Source: Streptomyces olindensis (lineage in GTDB: Bacteria > Actinomycetota > Actinomycetes > Streptomycetales > Streptomycetaceae). Taken from it: a stretch of DNA of 64,000 nucleotides. Shown in pieces: positions 25,145 through 32,858 of this stretch; the stretch's first letter is position 1; each line of letters starts with the position of its first letter. Position numbers and translations under genes: made by a program. The notes under the pieces are model-generated. The model ran no database searches. It was not told the DNA's origin and saw nothing but the letters and a program-made list of their open reading frames with translations. The stretch covers positions 1-64,000 of the forward strand of contig JJOH01000092.1 of the NCBI GenBank assembly GCA_000696115.1. The letters are read 5' to 3'.

Positions 25145-25914
25145 GCCACGCTCCGGTGCCCGAGGTGCTCGGACAGCTCGGCGGCACCCTTCGCGGCGAG
25201 CTCCTCCAGCTCGGTCCGGCGCTCCTCGCTCCAGCGGATCATGGGCACGGAGATCGACAGGGCGGCGACGACCTGCCCGGTGCGGTCGCGGACCGGGGCG
25301 GCCACGCAGCTCACGTCCGGGTTGGACTCGCGGCGCTCCACGGCGAGGCCCCGCTCGCGGATCTCGGCCAGGGCCTCGCGCAGGGCGGCCGGGTCGGTGA
25401 TGCTGTTGGGGGTCATCGCGACCAGCTCGGCGCCGTCGGGGATCCGCGCGGCGAGTTCCTGCTCGGGAAGGGAGGCCAGCAGCATCTTGCCGACGGAGGT
25501 GCAGTGGGCGGGCAGCCGGCGGCCGGCCGCCGACACCATCCGCACGGCGTGCGTGGAGTCGACCTTGGCGATGTAGATGACGTCCGTGTCCTCCAGGATC
25601 GCCACGTGCACGGTCTCGTCGCAGGTCTCGGCGACGGACCGGGCGACCAGCTGCCCCTCGGCGGCGAGGTCGAGCTGCTCGGCGTACCGGGCGCCGAGCT
25701 GGTACGGGCGCACGCCCAGCCGGTAACGTCCCGGCTGTCCGGGCACGGGGACGATGTACTTCCGGGCGGCGAGCGTGGTCACCAGCTCGTGCACGGTGGT
25801 GCGCGGCAGCTGGAGCTTGCGCACGATGTCCGGGGCGGAGAGCGTCCCGTCCCCGTCGAGAAAGAGCTCGAGAATGTCGAGAGCCCGGGTCACTGCTGGT
25901 ACGAGGCGTCCCAC
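25141..25914 (-). CDS. IclR-family transcriptional regulator
   Basis: A 257-residue regulator. The winged helix covers about 1-65 (TRALDILELFLDG, IVRKLQLPRTTVHELVTTL), the effector domain the rest, with IYIAKVDSTHAVRM, LPAHCTSVGKMLLA and VSCVAAPVRDRTG as family signatures. It probably controls its own operon with the SMP-30 lactonase. The GTG start has GGGAGGGGG six nucleotides upstream. The leader at 25951-25980 contains two TTC-N8-type boxes similar to the dyad in the arabinan promoters, which makes it a candidate regulator of those operons as well; this link is inference. Confidence 0.88.
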   Translation of the reverse strand: MGRLVPAVTRALDILELFLDGDGTLSAPDIVRKLQLPRTTVHELVTTLAARKYIVPVPGQPGRYRLGVRPYQLGARYAEQLDLAAEGQLVARSVAETCDETVHVAILEDTDVIYIAKVDSTHAVRMVSAAGRRLPAHCTSVGKMLLASLPEQELAARIPDGAELVAMTPNSITDPAALREALAEIRERGLAVERRESNPDVSCVAAPVRDRTGQVVAALSISVPMIRWSEERRTELEELAAKGAAELSEHLGHRSVA

Positions 25915-25950
25915 GACCGGCCCCCTCCCTATGTGTCTCAGGCGCCTGCG

Positions 25951-25980
25951 TTCCGGATATCGATGTTCGAGATATCAACA
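25951..25980. promoter_or_regulatory. Putative IclR operator with two tandem half-conserved boxes
   Basis: TTCCGGATATCGAT (25951-25964) is followed directly by GTTCGAGATATCAACA (25965-25980). Each resembles TTCGGTATATCGAA in the transporter promoter. The site is 37 nt upstream of the IclR start, a usual position for autoregulation. Similarity is short, so the assignment is tentative. Confidence 0.4.
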
Positions 25981-26078
25981 GGCGATCGGCATGACGAACA
26001 CAGGCTAGACATATCCTTTTGCCCGGGCAATGGCCCGGCGCACATGAGCTCACGTTGGTGCACGCTTCGCGCGGCCTT

Positions 26079-27635
26079 TCAGCGCTGTTCGGCGGCGGCT
26101 TCGGCGTGCCCGTGGATCACGTCGGCCACAGGAGCCCCGTGGAGGGCGCCCCTCAGGACGATGCGGAGAAGTCCGGGGGCGAGACGGGCGAAGGGTGCGA
26201 GGCTGATCCCCAGGGTCCGGGCGTCGTGCATGACGAGGCCGCGCATGACCTCGTAGTGGATGCCGGTGGCGACGAAGAAGTCCGGCCACCCGGCGATCGG
26301 GCGGGTCCCGCGGAACTGCTGGCTGCCGTAGGAGAGCAGTGGGGGCTGAATACGCTCGAACAGCGCGCGGAACGCCGTACGGTCGTCCAGGTAGGAGGCG
26401 GCGGGGAAGACGAAGATCTCGGGCGACCGGGCGCGGATGCGCTCCGCCTCCGCCGTGAGGGCGAGGAGGTAGCGCAGTCGGCAGGAGGGTCCGCTGGGGA
26501 CCGGCACGGCGTCGGCGTGCGGGAGGGTGAAGAGCTGTCCCGCGACCTCGTCGGGGCGCAGATGGCCGAGGACCCCGTCCACCATCTCCCGCTTGAACCG
26601 CTGCGGGAGTCTCAGATCCAGGTCGGTCATGCGCCGTGACGCGCCACCGACCACGCCGACGTGCTCGGTCAGTTCCGCGATGAGCGCCCTGACGTGCGGG
26701 GGATCGACGATGTGCAGGCAACGGTCGAAACGGAAGTCCGCCAGCTTGTGGACGACGTGGGCGAAGTACGTACCCGGATTGACCGGGACGAGCGGGTAGA
26801 GCGGCGGGGCGAGGGCGTTGAGCCCCATGTCGCAGGCGAACGCGAACCCGATGTCCGCCGCTACGGTCCTGGCGCCGACGACGCTGTCGAACAGCTTGCG
26901 CGCCACGCCGTAGACGCCTGTGTAGTGCTCCGAGAGGTTGAAGCGGAACGCCTCTGCCGGCGCACCGGAGTGACGGTGCCCGTCGAGCGCTCCCTGGAGG
27001 AGCCGGAACACCTCGCTCTGCCGGGCGGCACCCTCCATCAGATGACGCGCTCCGACGGACCATCCGCTCTCGGTCACGAAGGTCTTGTCGACCGGGAGAT
27101 GGCCGCCGCGGTCGGCGAAGAACGCCTGGTATCTGTCGATGTACGGGGAATCCGCGAGCAGCTTCCCCATCGTGCCGCTGACCAGCGGTGCGAGTTCGCC
27201 CCACAAGGGAGCCCGGCCGTCCCGCATCAGGGCGTCCAGGTCCCCCCGCCGGCAGCCGAAGTACAGCCGCCGGGTGCCCTCCAGCCGTTCCCACTTGCCC
27301 AGGGCGTCGGCGAACCGGTGCTCCTGCCGGAGCAGCGGCAGGTCTTCCGTCCGCAACTCCTCCAGTGGCACACCGTGTTCGATCATGGCGTTCTGGAGTT
27401 CGAGCAGCAGGGTGCCGAACAGGCCGGTGCTGGTGCCCACGTTCTGGAGCCAGTGATGGCGTTCGTGCAGCAGCGCGGCGAGGAGGGCGATCCTGTCCTC
27501 GTAGGAGGCCGACTCGCCCAAGTCGCGGGTGAGTTCGATACGGACCGAGACCGGGTCGACCCTGCCGAGCCCGCTGTGGAACACCGTCGTGGCGGACTCA
27601 GTCAGATGGCTCTTCAGCCGTGATCTCACGGACAA
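26079..27635 (-). CDS. Unknown 518-residue protein with an HExxH motif
   Basis: I do not recognise the family. Near the N-terminus (residues 50-65) a helix reads IALLAALLHERHHWLQNVG, where His57-Glu58-His61 form a zinc-type HExxH. The rest is mixed alpha/beta with blocks such as PLVSGTMGKLLADSPYIDRYQAFF, a His-rich stretch GALDGHRHSG, and a C-terminal YEVMRGLVMHDARTLG. No signal peptide or clear membrane helix. It overlaps the small EACC-like gene by 38 nt, so both are coupled; start is TTG 27635 or GTG 27629. By analogy with EACC1-effector pairs it could be the effector protease of a conflict system. Metallopeptidase activity is a prediction from one motif only. Confidence 0.6.
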   Translation of the reverse strand: MSVRSRLKSHLTESATTVFHSGLGRVDPVSVRIELTRDLGESASYEDRIALLAALLHERHHWLQNVGTSTGLFGTLLLELQNAMIEHGVPLEELRTEDLPLLRQEHRFADALGKWERLEGTRRLYFGCRRGDLDALMRDGRAPLWGELAPLVSGTMGKLLADSPYIDRYQAFFADRGGHLPVDKTFVTESGWSVGARHLMEGAARQSEVFRLLQGALDGHRHSGAPAEAFRFNLSEHYTGVYGVARKLFDSVVGARTVAADIGFAFACDMGLNALAPPLYPLVPVNPGTYFAHVVHKLADFRFDRCLHIVDPPHVRALIAELTEHVGVVGGASRRMTDLDLRLPQRFKREMVDGVLGHLRPDEVAGQLFTLPHADAVPVPSGPSCRLRYLLALTAEAERIRARSPEIFVFPAASYLDDRTAFRALFERIQPPLLSYGSQQFRGTRPIAGWPDFFVATGIHYEVMRGLVMHDARTLGISLAPFARLAPGLLRIVLRGALHGAPVADVIHGHAEAAAEQR

Positions 27636-27993
27636 GCTGCTCGACCTCGCGGTGATGGGCGATGTGACCCTCGAAGGTCACCGACTTCTCCGTGTCGGAA
27701 CGCGTGACGTTGATCTTCACCTGCTTGCTGGTGATGTGCGCGATCAGCACATCACGCACCACCTTCAGCCCGCCCGCCGAGACGACGGAAACGACGATCG
27801 TCTGCCAGCCGGTGGTCGGGAAGGCCAGGCTGGACGGGTCGTCCTCGTGCAGGGACACTCCCGGCACGTCGATCTCGGCCAGCACCTCTTCCAGAGCCGA
27901 GAAGTGCTGTGCGGACGCACCCAGTTGGAGCAGGACCGGCCGACTGAGCGGCCGTTCGACTTCGTCGACTTCCTCGTCGTGAACCCCGTTCAT
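27598..27993 (-). CDS. Small EACC1-like membrane adaptor
   Basis: A 131-residue protein whose layout repeats that of the EACC1 protein at 4643-5104: an acidic N-terminal alpha/beta unit (VLLQLGASAQHFSALEEVL), a central hydrophobic segment (WQTIVVSVVSAGGLKVVRDV, about 72-92), then a basic strand VKINVTRSDTEKSVTFEGH and a closing amphipathic helix HREVEQLVREI. Sequence identity to the other copy is low, so it may be a different EACC family. It overlaps the HExxH gene downstream. Ribosome site before the ATG is poor. I infer a role as sensor or anchor for that protein. Confidence 0.5.
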   Translation of the reverse strand: MNGVHDEEVDEVERPLSRPVLLQLGASAQHFSALEEVLAEIDVPGVSLHEDDPSSLAFPTTGWQTIVVSVVSAGGLKVVRDVLIAHITSKQVKINVTRSDTEKSVTFEGHIAHHREVEQLVREITAEEPSD

Positions 27994-28047
27994 GACACGA
28001 GCCTATCGATTCACACAGGCCGTCGAGTGATTTTCGGCGCGGTTGCC

Positions 28048-29289
28048 CTACCGCCGCCTCACCTCGCCCAATCGCCCCCTCAACCTCTGTGCTCTCAGGA
28101 CCAGTTCCAGTTCGAACCGCCGGTCCGGGTCGTCGATGCCGTCGCCCCACATTTCGCGGATCTGACGGAGGCGGTAGCGCACCGTCTGGGGGTGGACGCC
28201 GAGCCGGGCGGCCACTTCCGGCGCGCCGCCGCGTGTCTCCAGCCATGCCAGTAACGTTTCCGCGAGCCGTCGGCCGTGCGTCGGGCCGCAGTGGGCGAGC
28301 GGGGCCAGGCAGCGCAGGGCCAGGTCGTCGATCAGTTCCTCGGGCTGGAGGAGGACCAGGGCCTCGGTGTGTTCCGTGCAGTGGAGGACCTCGCCCGTGG
28401 GGAGCAGGTCCCGTTCCATCAGGCGTACCGCCGCCTCGGCCCAGCGCAGGGACTTCGCCGCGTCGGCGAGCGGGACGGGCGGGCCGATCGCGCCGGACCA
28501 GCCGGCCAGGGCCCGGTGCAGCAGCTCGGGACGGCCCGCGGCGTCCGGCTCGGGGACGACCATGCGGGGCTGCTCGTACTCCATGTCGAGCAGGACGCCC
28601 TGACCGACCGCGGGGGCCATCGCCTCGCGGGCGGGGCGGAGCAGGACGCCGACCGCGACCTTCGCCGGGAGGGGCCAGCCGATGCGTGCCGCGCGCTCGG
28701 TGAAGGCCTCGGTGGGGTCGCCGCGGTGGTGTTCGGCCAGCAGGAGTTCCATGAGGCGGCGTTGCAGGCGCAGGCGTTCGCCGGCCTGGCGGGCCGCCGC
28801 CTCGGCGTAGCCGCGCACGGACTGGTCGACCAGGCCGTCCAGGTACTCGTAGCCCGCGTCGACGAGTTCGTACATCGCCGGGGGCGGGATCTCCACGCGC
28901 TGGCCGATGTCGGCGAAGCGGCGCCAGGCCAGGCGTACGCCCATGCGGTAGATGGCCTGGAGGGAGTCCAGGGAGCGGCCGTTGAGGCCCTCGCCGCGGC
29001 CGAAGTCCTGGAAGACGCCGGGCGGGACGGTCGGGCGCCCCTCCGAGTGCTCCAGGTGCTGCACGAAGACCTCGATGGCGCGGCGGATGCCGACCAGGGC
29101 CATGGGCTCGCCGGAGTCGTCGAGGACGACGGGCAGGTGCGGGTACTCGCGCTGGATCTCGCGGAGGATCTCCTCGGCGAGCTCGGGTGCCTCGGCCATG
29201 GCGATCGCGGCGAACCGGCGCACCTGGAAGCGCGGTACGTCGTGCCAGGCCGAGCGGGTGGTGACGGTTCCGGTGCGGGCGGCCGTCAT
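28048..29289 (-). CDS. PucR/CdaR-type transcriptional regulator with a TTA codon
   Basis: A 413-residue regulator. The C-terminal helix-turn-helix (ARLGVHPQTVRYRLRQIREM, about 355-375) is the HTH_30 type of PucR and CdaR proteins; upstream lies a GGDEF-like degenerate domain and an N-terminal helical RsbT-co-antagonist-like region (FVQHLEHSEGRPTVPPG, YRMGVRLAWRRF, YEYLDGLVDQSVRGYAE). One codon in the C-terminal part is TTA (28252-28254, in ETLLAW), so full translation should need bldA. It is followed upstream by a small membrane protein gene on the same strand with only three bases between. Target genes unknown. Confidence 0.8.
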   Translation of the reverse strand: MTAARTGTVTTRSAWHDVPRFQVRRFAAIAMAEAPELAEEILREIQREYPHLPVVLDDSGEPMALVGIRRAIEVFVQHLEHSEGRPTVPPGVFQDFGRGEGLNGRSLDSLQAIYRMGVRLAWRRFADIGQRVEIPPPAMYELVDAGYEYLDGLVDQSVRGYAEAAARQAGERLRLQRRLMELLLAEHHRGDPTEAFTERAARIGWPLPAKVAVGVLLRPAREAMAPAVGQGVLLDMEYEQPRMVVPEPDAAGRPELLHRALAGWSGAIGPPVPLADAAKSLRWAEAAVRLMERDLLPTGEVLHCTEHTEALVLLQPEELIDDLALRCLAPLAHCGPTHGRRLAETLLAWLETRGGAPEVAARLGVHPQTVRYRLRQIREMWGDGIDDPDRRFELELVLRAQRLRGRLGEVRRR

Positions 29290-29292
29290 CCC

Positions 29293-29445
29293 TCAACTCC
29301 CCTGCCCGGCCCGCTCGTACGTGATCAGGGGCGTGTTCGGCTGGTCGGGTGTGGCTTCGAGCAGCGCGACCACGCCCAGCGCGGCGCCCACGGCGAGGGC
29401 GGCGGCGAGCGCGACGGTCAGCGCGGCAGCGAGCAGTCTGGACAT
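29293..29445 (-). CDS. 50-residue single-pass membrane protein (DUF2613-like)
   Basis: Starts MSRLLAAALTVALAAALAVG, one long hydrophobic helix, then a short extracytoplasmic tail with TPDQPNTPLITYE. Small proteins of this kind sit near DUF3068 or regulator genes in other actinomycetes and some are filed under DUF2613; the label is from memory. It lies directly upstream of the PucR-type gene (3-nt gap). GAGAGG lies about 12 nt before the ATG, a little far. The frame could be extended upstream to 29553 but that part is not protein-like. Confidence 0.6.
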   Translation of the reverse strand: MSRLLAAALTVALAAALAVGAALGVVALLEATPDQPNTPLITYERAGQGS

Positions 29446-29546
29446 CGCAGGGTCAGCCTCTCTGTCCGGATTCGACCGGAGATGGTCCGGAGGTTGCCCC
29501 ACCCCGGCACCCCGTCCCTGCCTGTCGCGCCCAGTCTCGACAAGCA

Positions 29547-29575
29547 TTGACACCCCGTCAAGAGCCGCCTACGGT
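29547..29575 (+). promoter_or_regulatory. Consensus-like promoter of the DUF3068 gene
   Basis: TTGACA (29547-29552) and TACGGT (29570-29575) with a 17-bp spacer. The -35 is part of a small dyad TTGAC-ACCCC-GTCAA, so the opposite strand offers TTGACG as a -35 for the divergent small membrane gene. The -10 is identical to that of the two arabinan promoters. Expected leader about 78 nt. Confidence 0.65.
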
Positions 29576-29659
29576 TCCCGGCCCAGCCGCACGCGCGCAT
29601 TCCGCCGCCGTGCCGGCCCTCTCGTACGTCGAGCCGCCCCAAGCCACTGGAGTGCCCGG

Positions 29660-30655
29660 ATGCGCCGTACAACCTCTCCGTTTTCCCTGGTCCTGCTGGG
29701 TCTCGGCACGTTCCTGCTGGTGCTGGCGCCCCTGCTCGCCTGGTACGTGCAGCCGCGGGCCGCGGTGAACCCGATCAACATCGACACGACCGCCGTCTAC
29801 GAAGGCCGGGGCAGCGTCTTCGACACTGACCGGATCGAGACGGTGCCCGACCGGAAGATCACCGTGACCCAGCGGGTGCGGGGCAACGTCGCCGACAGCG
29901 AACGCAGCGGCAAGGCCGTCTGGGACGTGACGACCACGGTCGACACCGACAAGTCGCTGCCGGCCGCCGACCCGCACGACGCGCTGGACTTCACCCCGCA
30001 CCGCTGGGTGATGGACCGGAAGACCACCCGGCCCGTGCACTGCTGCGGCGAGAAGCCGTACATCGAGGGCGAGGCCTACCTGAAGTTCCCCTTCGACGTG
30101 CAGAAACGCTCCTACCAGTGGTGGGACAACACCCTCGGCGACACGGTCGTGCTGCGCTACCGGGGCACCGAGAAGGTCCAGGGCTACACCGGCTACAAGT
30201 TCACCGGCTCGGTGCCGCCGACCAGGACGGGCACGCGGATGGTGCCCGGCACGCTCGTCGACCAGCCGAACCGGCCGCAGGTGCTGGCCGAGGAGTGGTA
30301 CTCCAACCACGGTTTCGAGCTGGTCGTCGACCAGGCCACCGGCCGGGTGCTGTACGCGCAGACGGGGCCGAAGCGGACCCTGCGGGCGCCGGGCGGGAAG
30401 AAGGACGCGGCGGTGCTGCTGGACAGCCGGAAGGTCTCCTTCACGACCGAGACGCAGCGGGAGGCGGTGCGGCAGGCAAAGCGGGACAGCGGTCAACTCC
30501 GGCTGGTGGGCGTGACGTTGCCGATCGGGGCGGCGGTGGGCGGTTTCGTGCTCGCGGTGGCCGGTGCTGTTCTCGTGGTGCGTGGGCGGAAGGAGCCGGA
30601 GCAGCCTGTTCCGTCCGATTCATCGGATATGCCCCAGCCCACCCTCACGATGTGA
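29660..30655 (+). CDS. DUF3068/PorA-family membrane-anchored protein
   Basis: A 331-residue protein with a membrane helix at each end (LVLLGLGTFLLVLAPLLAWY at the start and IGAAVGGFVLAVAGAVLVVRG near the end) and a large extracytoplasmic beta-rich domain between them. Blocks such as RVRGNVADSERSGKAVWDV, TPHRWVMDRKT, HCCGEKPY and EEWYSNHGFELVVDQATG define DUF3068, filed as PorA family because of corynebacterial relatives. Streptomyces has no mycolate membrane, so a porin role here is doubtful. It lies just ahead of the AftD operon (gap 218 nt), which suggests an envelope role. ATG 29660 was chosen for its position at the first hydrophobic helix. Confidence 0.8.
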   Translation: MRRTTSPFSLVLLGLGTFLLVLAPLLAWYVQPRAAVNPINIDTTAVYEGRGSVFDTDRIETVPDRKITVTQRVRGNVADSERSGKAVWDVTTTVDTDKSLPAADPHDALDFTPHRWVMDRKTTRPVHCCGEKPYIEGEAYLKFPFDVQKRSYQWWDNTLGDTVVLRYRGTEKVQGYTGYKFTGSVPPTRTGTRMVPGTLVDQPNRPQVLAEEWYSNHGFELVVDQATGRVLYAQTGPKRTLRAPGGKKDAAVLLDSRKVSFTTETQREAVRQAKRDSGQLRLVGVTLPIGAAVGGFVLAVAGAVLVVRGRKEPEQPVPSDSSDMPQPTLTM

Positions 30656-30873
30656 TGTGACGTCAGCTCTAACAAAGCCGGAAATTGTCACGTCGGTGAG
30701 TAGCCGTGGCGAACGTCCGGGCGAAAACTGTCCAACCCCACCCGAGCACAACCCGTCCACACTCCCCTCCCAGGAAGAGCTCAGGCCCCCCACAGGCCGA
30801 CCCCCCGCACCGGACAGACCCCCCACGTTTTCCCCACGTTGAGTTCCGCACCCCGAGACGAGTTGGAGCACCC

Positions 30874-32025
30874 ATGCCCCAGCACGTGCCGTCCTCGCTG
30901 CGCACCGCGTCCCCCAGCGCGCCGCAGCACCTCCCGGCGCTCCCCCCACATCCGCGCCGGATCGTCTTCCTCGCCCACCGCGACCTGGACAACCCGTCCG
31001 CCGGCGGCTCCGAGCTGCTGGTCGACAAGCTCGCCGACGGACTGACCCGGCTGGGTCACCAGGTGACCCTGCTGTGCGGGGGCCCCGCGGCCTTCCGCGA
31101 CTACCGGGTCGTGTCGGCGGGCGGCCCGTACGGGCACTACCTGCGCGCCCGGTCGGCCTTCGCCCGGCAGGTCGGCGACTGCGATCTGCTGGTCGAGGTG
31201 TGCAACGGCATGCCGTACCTGGCGCCGTTGTGGCACCAGGGGCCCACGCTGTGCCTCGTCAACCACGTCCACACCGACCTGTGGAAGATGCGCTTCGGCG
31301 GGCCGCTGGCCCCGGCGGCGCGGATCGGCCGAAGACTCGAACACTGGGCGCTGACCGGGGCGCAGCAGCGGAACCTGCTCGTCGCCGTGTCCTCCTCGAC
31401 CGCGTCCGCCCTGCGGGCGATCGGGGTCGAGCGGGACCGGATCCGGGTCGTGCACAACGGCGTGGAGGAGCCGGGGCCGCGGGCCGAGCGCTCGCCGGAA
31501 CCGTTGTTCGTCGCCGTCGGGCGGCTCGTCGAGTACAAGCGGATCGATCTGCTGCTGCGACTGTGGGAACGGGTCCGGCCGGTGACCGGCGGGCGGCTGG
31601 TGATCGTCGGAGACGGACCGGAACGCGAGCGGCTGGAGCGGCTCGCCGGGCCCGGTGTGGAGTTCACCGGGTATGTGACGGAAGCCGAGAAGCACCGGCT
31701 GCTGTGCGCGGCCTGGCTGCTGCTGCACCCTTCCGCCGTGGAGGGGTGGGGGCTGGTCGTGACGGAGGCGGCGGCCCGGGAGACGCCGGCGGTCGCCTTC
31801 GACGTGCCCGGGCTGAAGGACTCCGTGATCGACGGTGAGACCGGGGTCCTCGCGCGGGGTGAGTCCTCGTTCGCCGCCGCGTGGTGCGCGCTCGCGTTGT
31901 CCGCGGAGCGGCGGGAGTCGATGGGCAAGGCGGCCCGGGAGCGGGCGGCTCAGTTCCGGTGGGACCGGACCGTGCGGCAGTTCCGGGTGGTGGCCGCGGA
32001 GGCGGTGAGGAGCTGGGGGCCGTGA
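30874..32025 (+). CDS. GT4-family glycosyltransferase
   Basis: A 383-residue GT-B fold enzyme. N-terminal half: RRIVFLAHRDLDNPSAGGSE, LLCGG, LVNHVHTDLW; C-terminal donor half: RVVHNGVEEPG, FVAVGRLVEYKRIDLLLRLW, LVIVGDGPERERLE, and the E-x7-E motif in HPSAVEGWGLVVTEAAARET. It should transfer a nucleotide-sugar residue to an envelope acceptor. First gene of a long coupled operon (next genes start by GTGA or ATGA overlap). ATG 30874 follows GGAG; the frame upstream is Pro/His-rich and has no ribosome site. The 218-nt leader region contains TGACGTCA-like dyads but no clear promoter. Confidence 0.85.
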   Translation: MPQHVPSSLRTASPSAPQHLPALPPHPRRIVFLAHRDLDNPSAGGSELLVDKLADGLTRLGHQVTLLCGGPAAFRDYRVVSAGGPYGHYLRARSAFARQVGDCDLLVEVCNGMPYLAPLWHQGPTLCLVNHVHTDLWKMRFGGPLAPAARIGRRLEHWALTGAQQRNLLVAVSSSTASALRAIGVERDRIRVVHNGVEEPGPRAERSPEPLFVAVGRLVEYKRIDLLLRLWERVRPVTGGRLVIVGDGPERERLERLAGPGVEFTGYVTEAEKHRLLCAAWLLLHPSAVEGWGLVVTEAAARETPAVAFDVPGLKDSVIDGETGVLARGESSFAAAWCALALSAERRESMGKAARERAAQFRWDRTVRQFRVVAAEAVRSWGP

Positions 32026-32858
32026 CGTCGCCCCTGCGCCGTGTCGGTGATGTCGTGTCGCGAGTGCGGGTGGTGCGTGGGCGGTCGCGCCCACGCGGCG
32101 GAGCCGCACCCGTCCCAGCGCCGCGCCCCCCTGTGCGCGACCCCTCGTTCCGGCGATCTGTCGCCCTGTTCCGCGCCTTCCTCCACGAACAGGACGATCC
32201 CGAGAGCTGCTACTCGCTGCTCGCCCGGGACGCCGCGGACCAGGTCGAGGCCTACGACGGGCCCGTGGCCGGGCGTACCGTCCTGGACGTCGGCGGCGGC
32301 AGCGGGTACTTCACCGAGGAGTTCCGGCGGCGCGGGGCGCACGCGTTCCTGTTCGAGCCGGACGTCACCGAACTCGGCGAGAAGCCCCCCGACTCGGCCG
32401 TCGTCGCCGACGGGTACCTGCTGCCCCTGCGGGACGGCGTCGCGGACGTCACCTTCTCCTCCAACGTGCTGGAGCACGTGGCCGACCCCGAGACGTTCCT
32501 CAGTGAACTCACCCGCGTGACACGGCCCGGCGGGCTGATCTACGTGTCGTTCACCAACTGGCTGTCGCCGTGGGGCGGGCACGAGTGGGCCCCGTGGCAC
32601 TACCTCGGCGCCGAGCGGGCCCGGGCCCGCTACCTGCGGCGGACCGGCAGGCCCGCCAAGCACACGCTCGGCGAGAACCTCTTCGCGGTGCACATCGGCT
32701 CCACCCTGCGGCAGGTGCGGGCCCGCGACGACGTCACGGTCGTCTCGGCGCGCTCCCGCTACTGGCCCTTCCTCGCGGAGGCCGTCGTCAAGGCGCCCGG
32801 CATCCGCGAGTTCGCCACCTGGAACCTCCTCCTCATTCTGCGGCGGTGTCCTACATGA
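32022..32858 (+). CDS. SAM-dependent methyltransferase
   Basis: A 278-residue class I methyltransferase: motif I VLDVGGGSGYF at about 85-95, motif II FEPDVTELG, post-motif VVADGYLLPL and motif IV VTFSSNVLEHV (Methyltransf_11 type). After the Rossmann part it keeps a long C-terminal section with FTNWLSPWGGHEWAPW that is typical of actinobacterial arabinan-cluster methyltransferases. Overlaps the GT4 stop by GTGA and the AftD start by ATGA, so stoichiometric co-translation is likely. Acceptor may be a sugar or a lipid-linked glycan; unknown. Confidence 0.82.
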   Translation: MTSPLRRVGDVVSRVRVVRGRSRPRGGAAPVPAPRPPVRDPSFRRSVALFRAFLHEQDDPESCYSLLARDAADQVEAYDGPVAGRTVLDVGGGSGYFTEEFRRRGAHAFLFEPDVTELGEKPPDSAVVADGYLLPLRDGVADVTFSSNVLEHVADPETFLSELTRVTRPGGLIYVSFTNWLSPWGGHEWAPWHYLGAERARARYLRRTGRPAKHTLGENLFAVHIGSTLRQVRARDDVTVVSARSRYWPFLAEAVVKAPGIREFATWNLLLILRRCPT

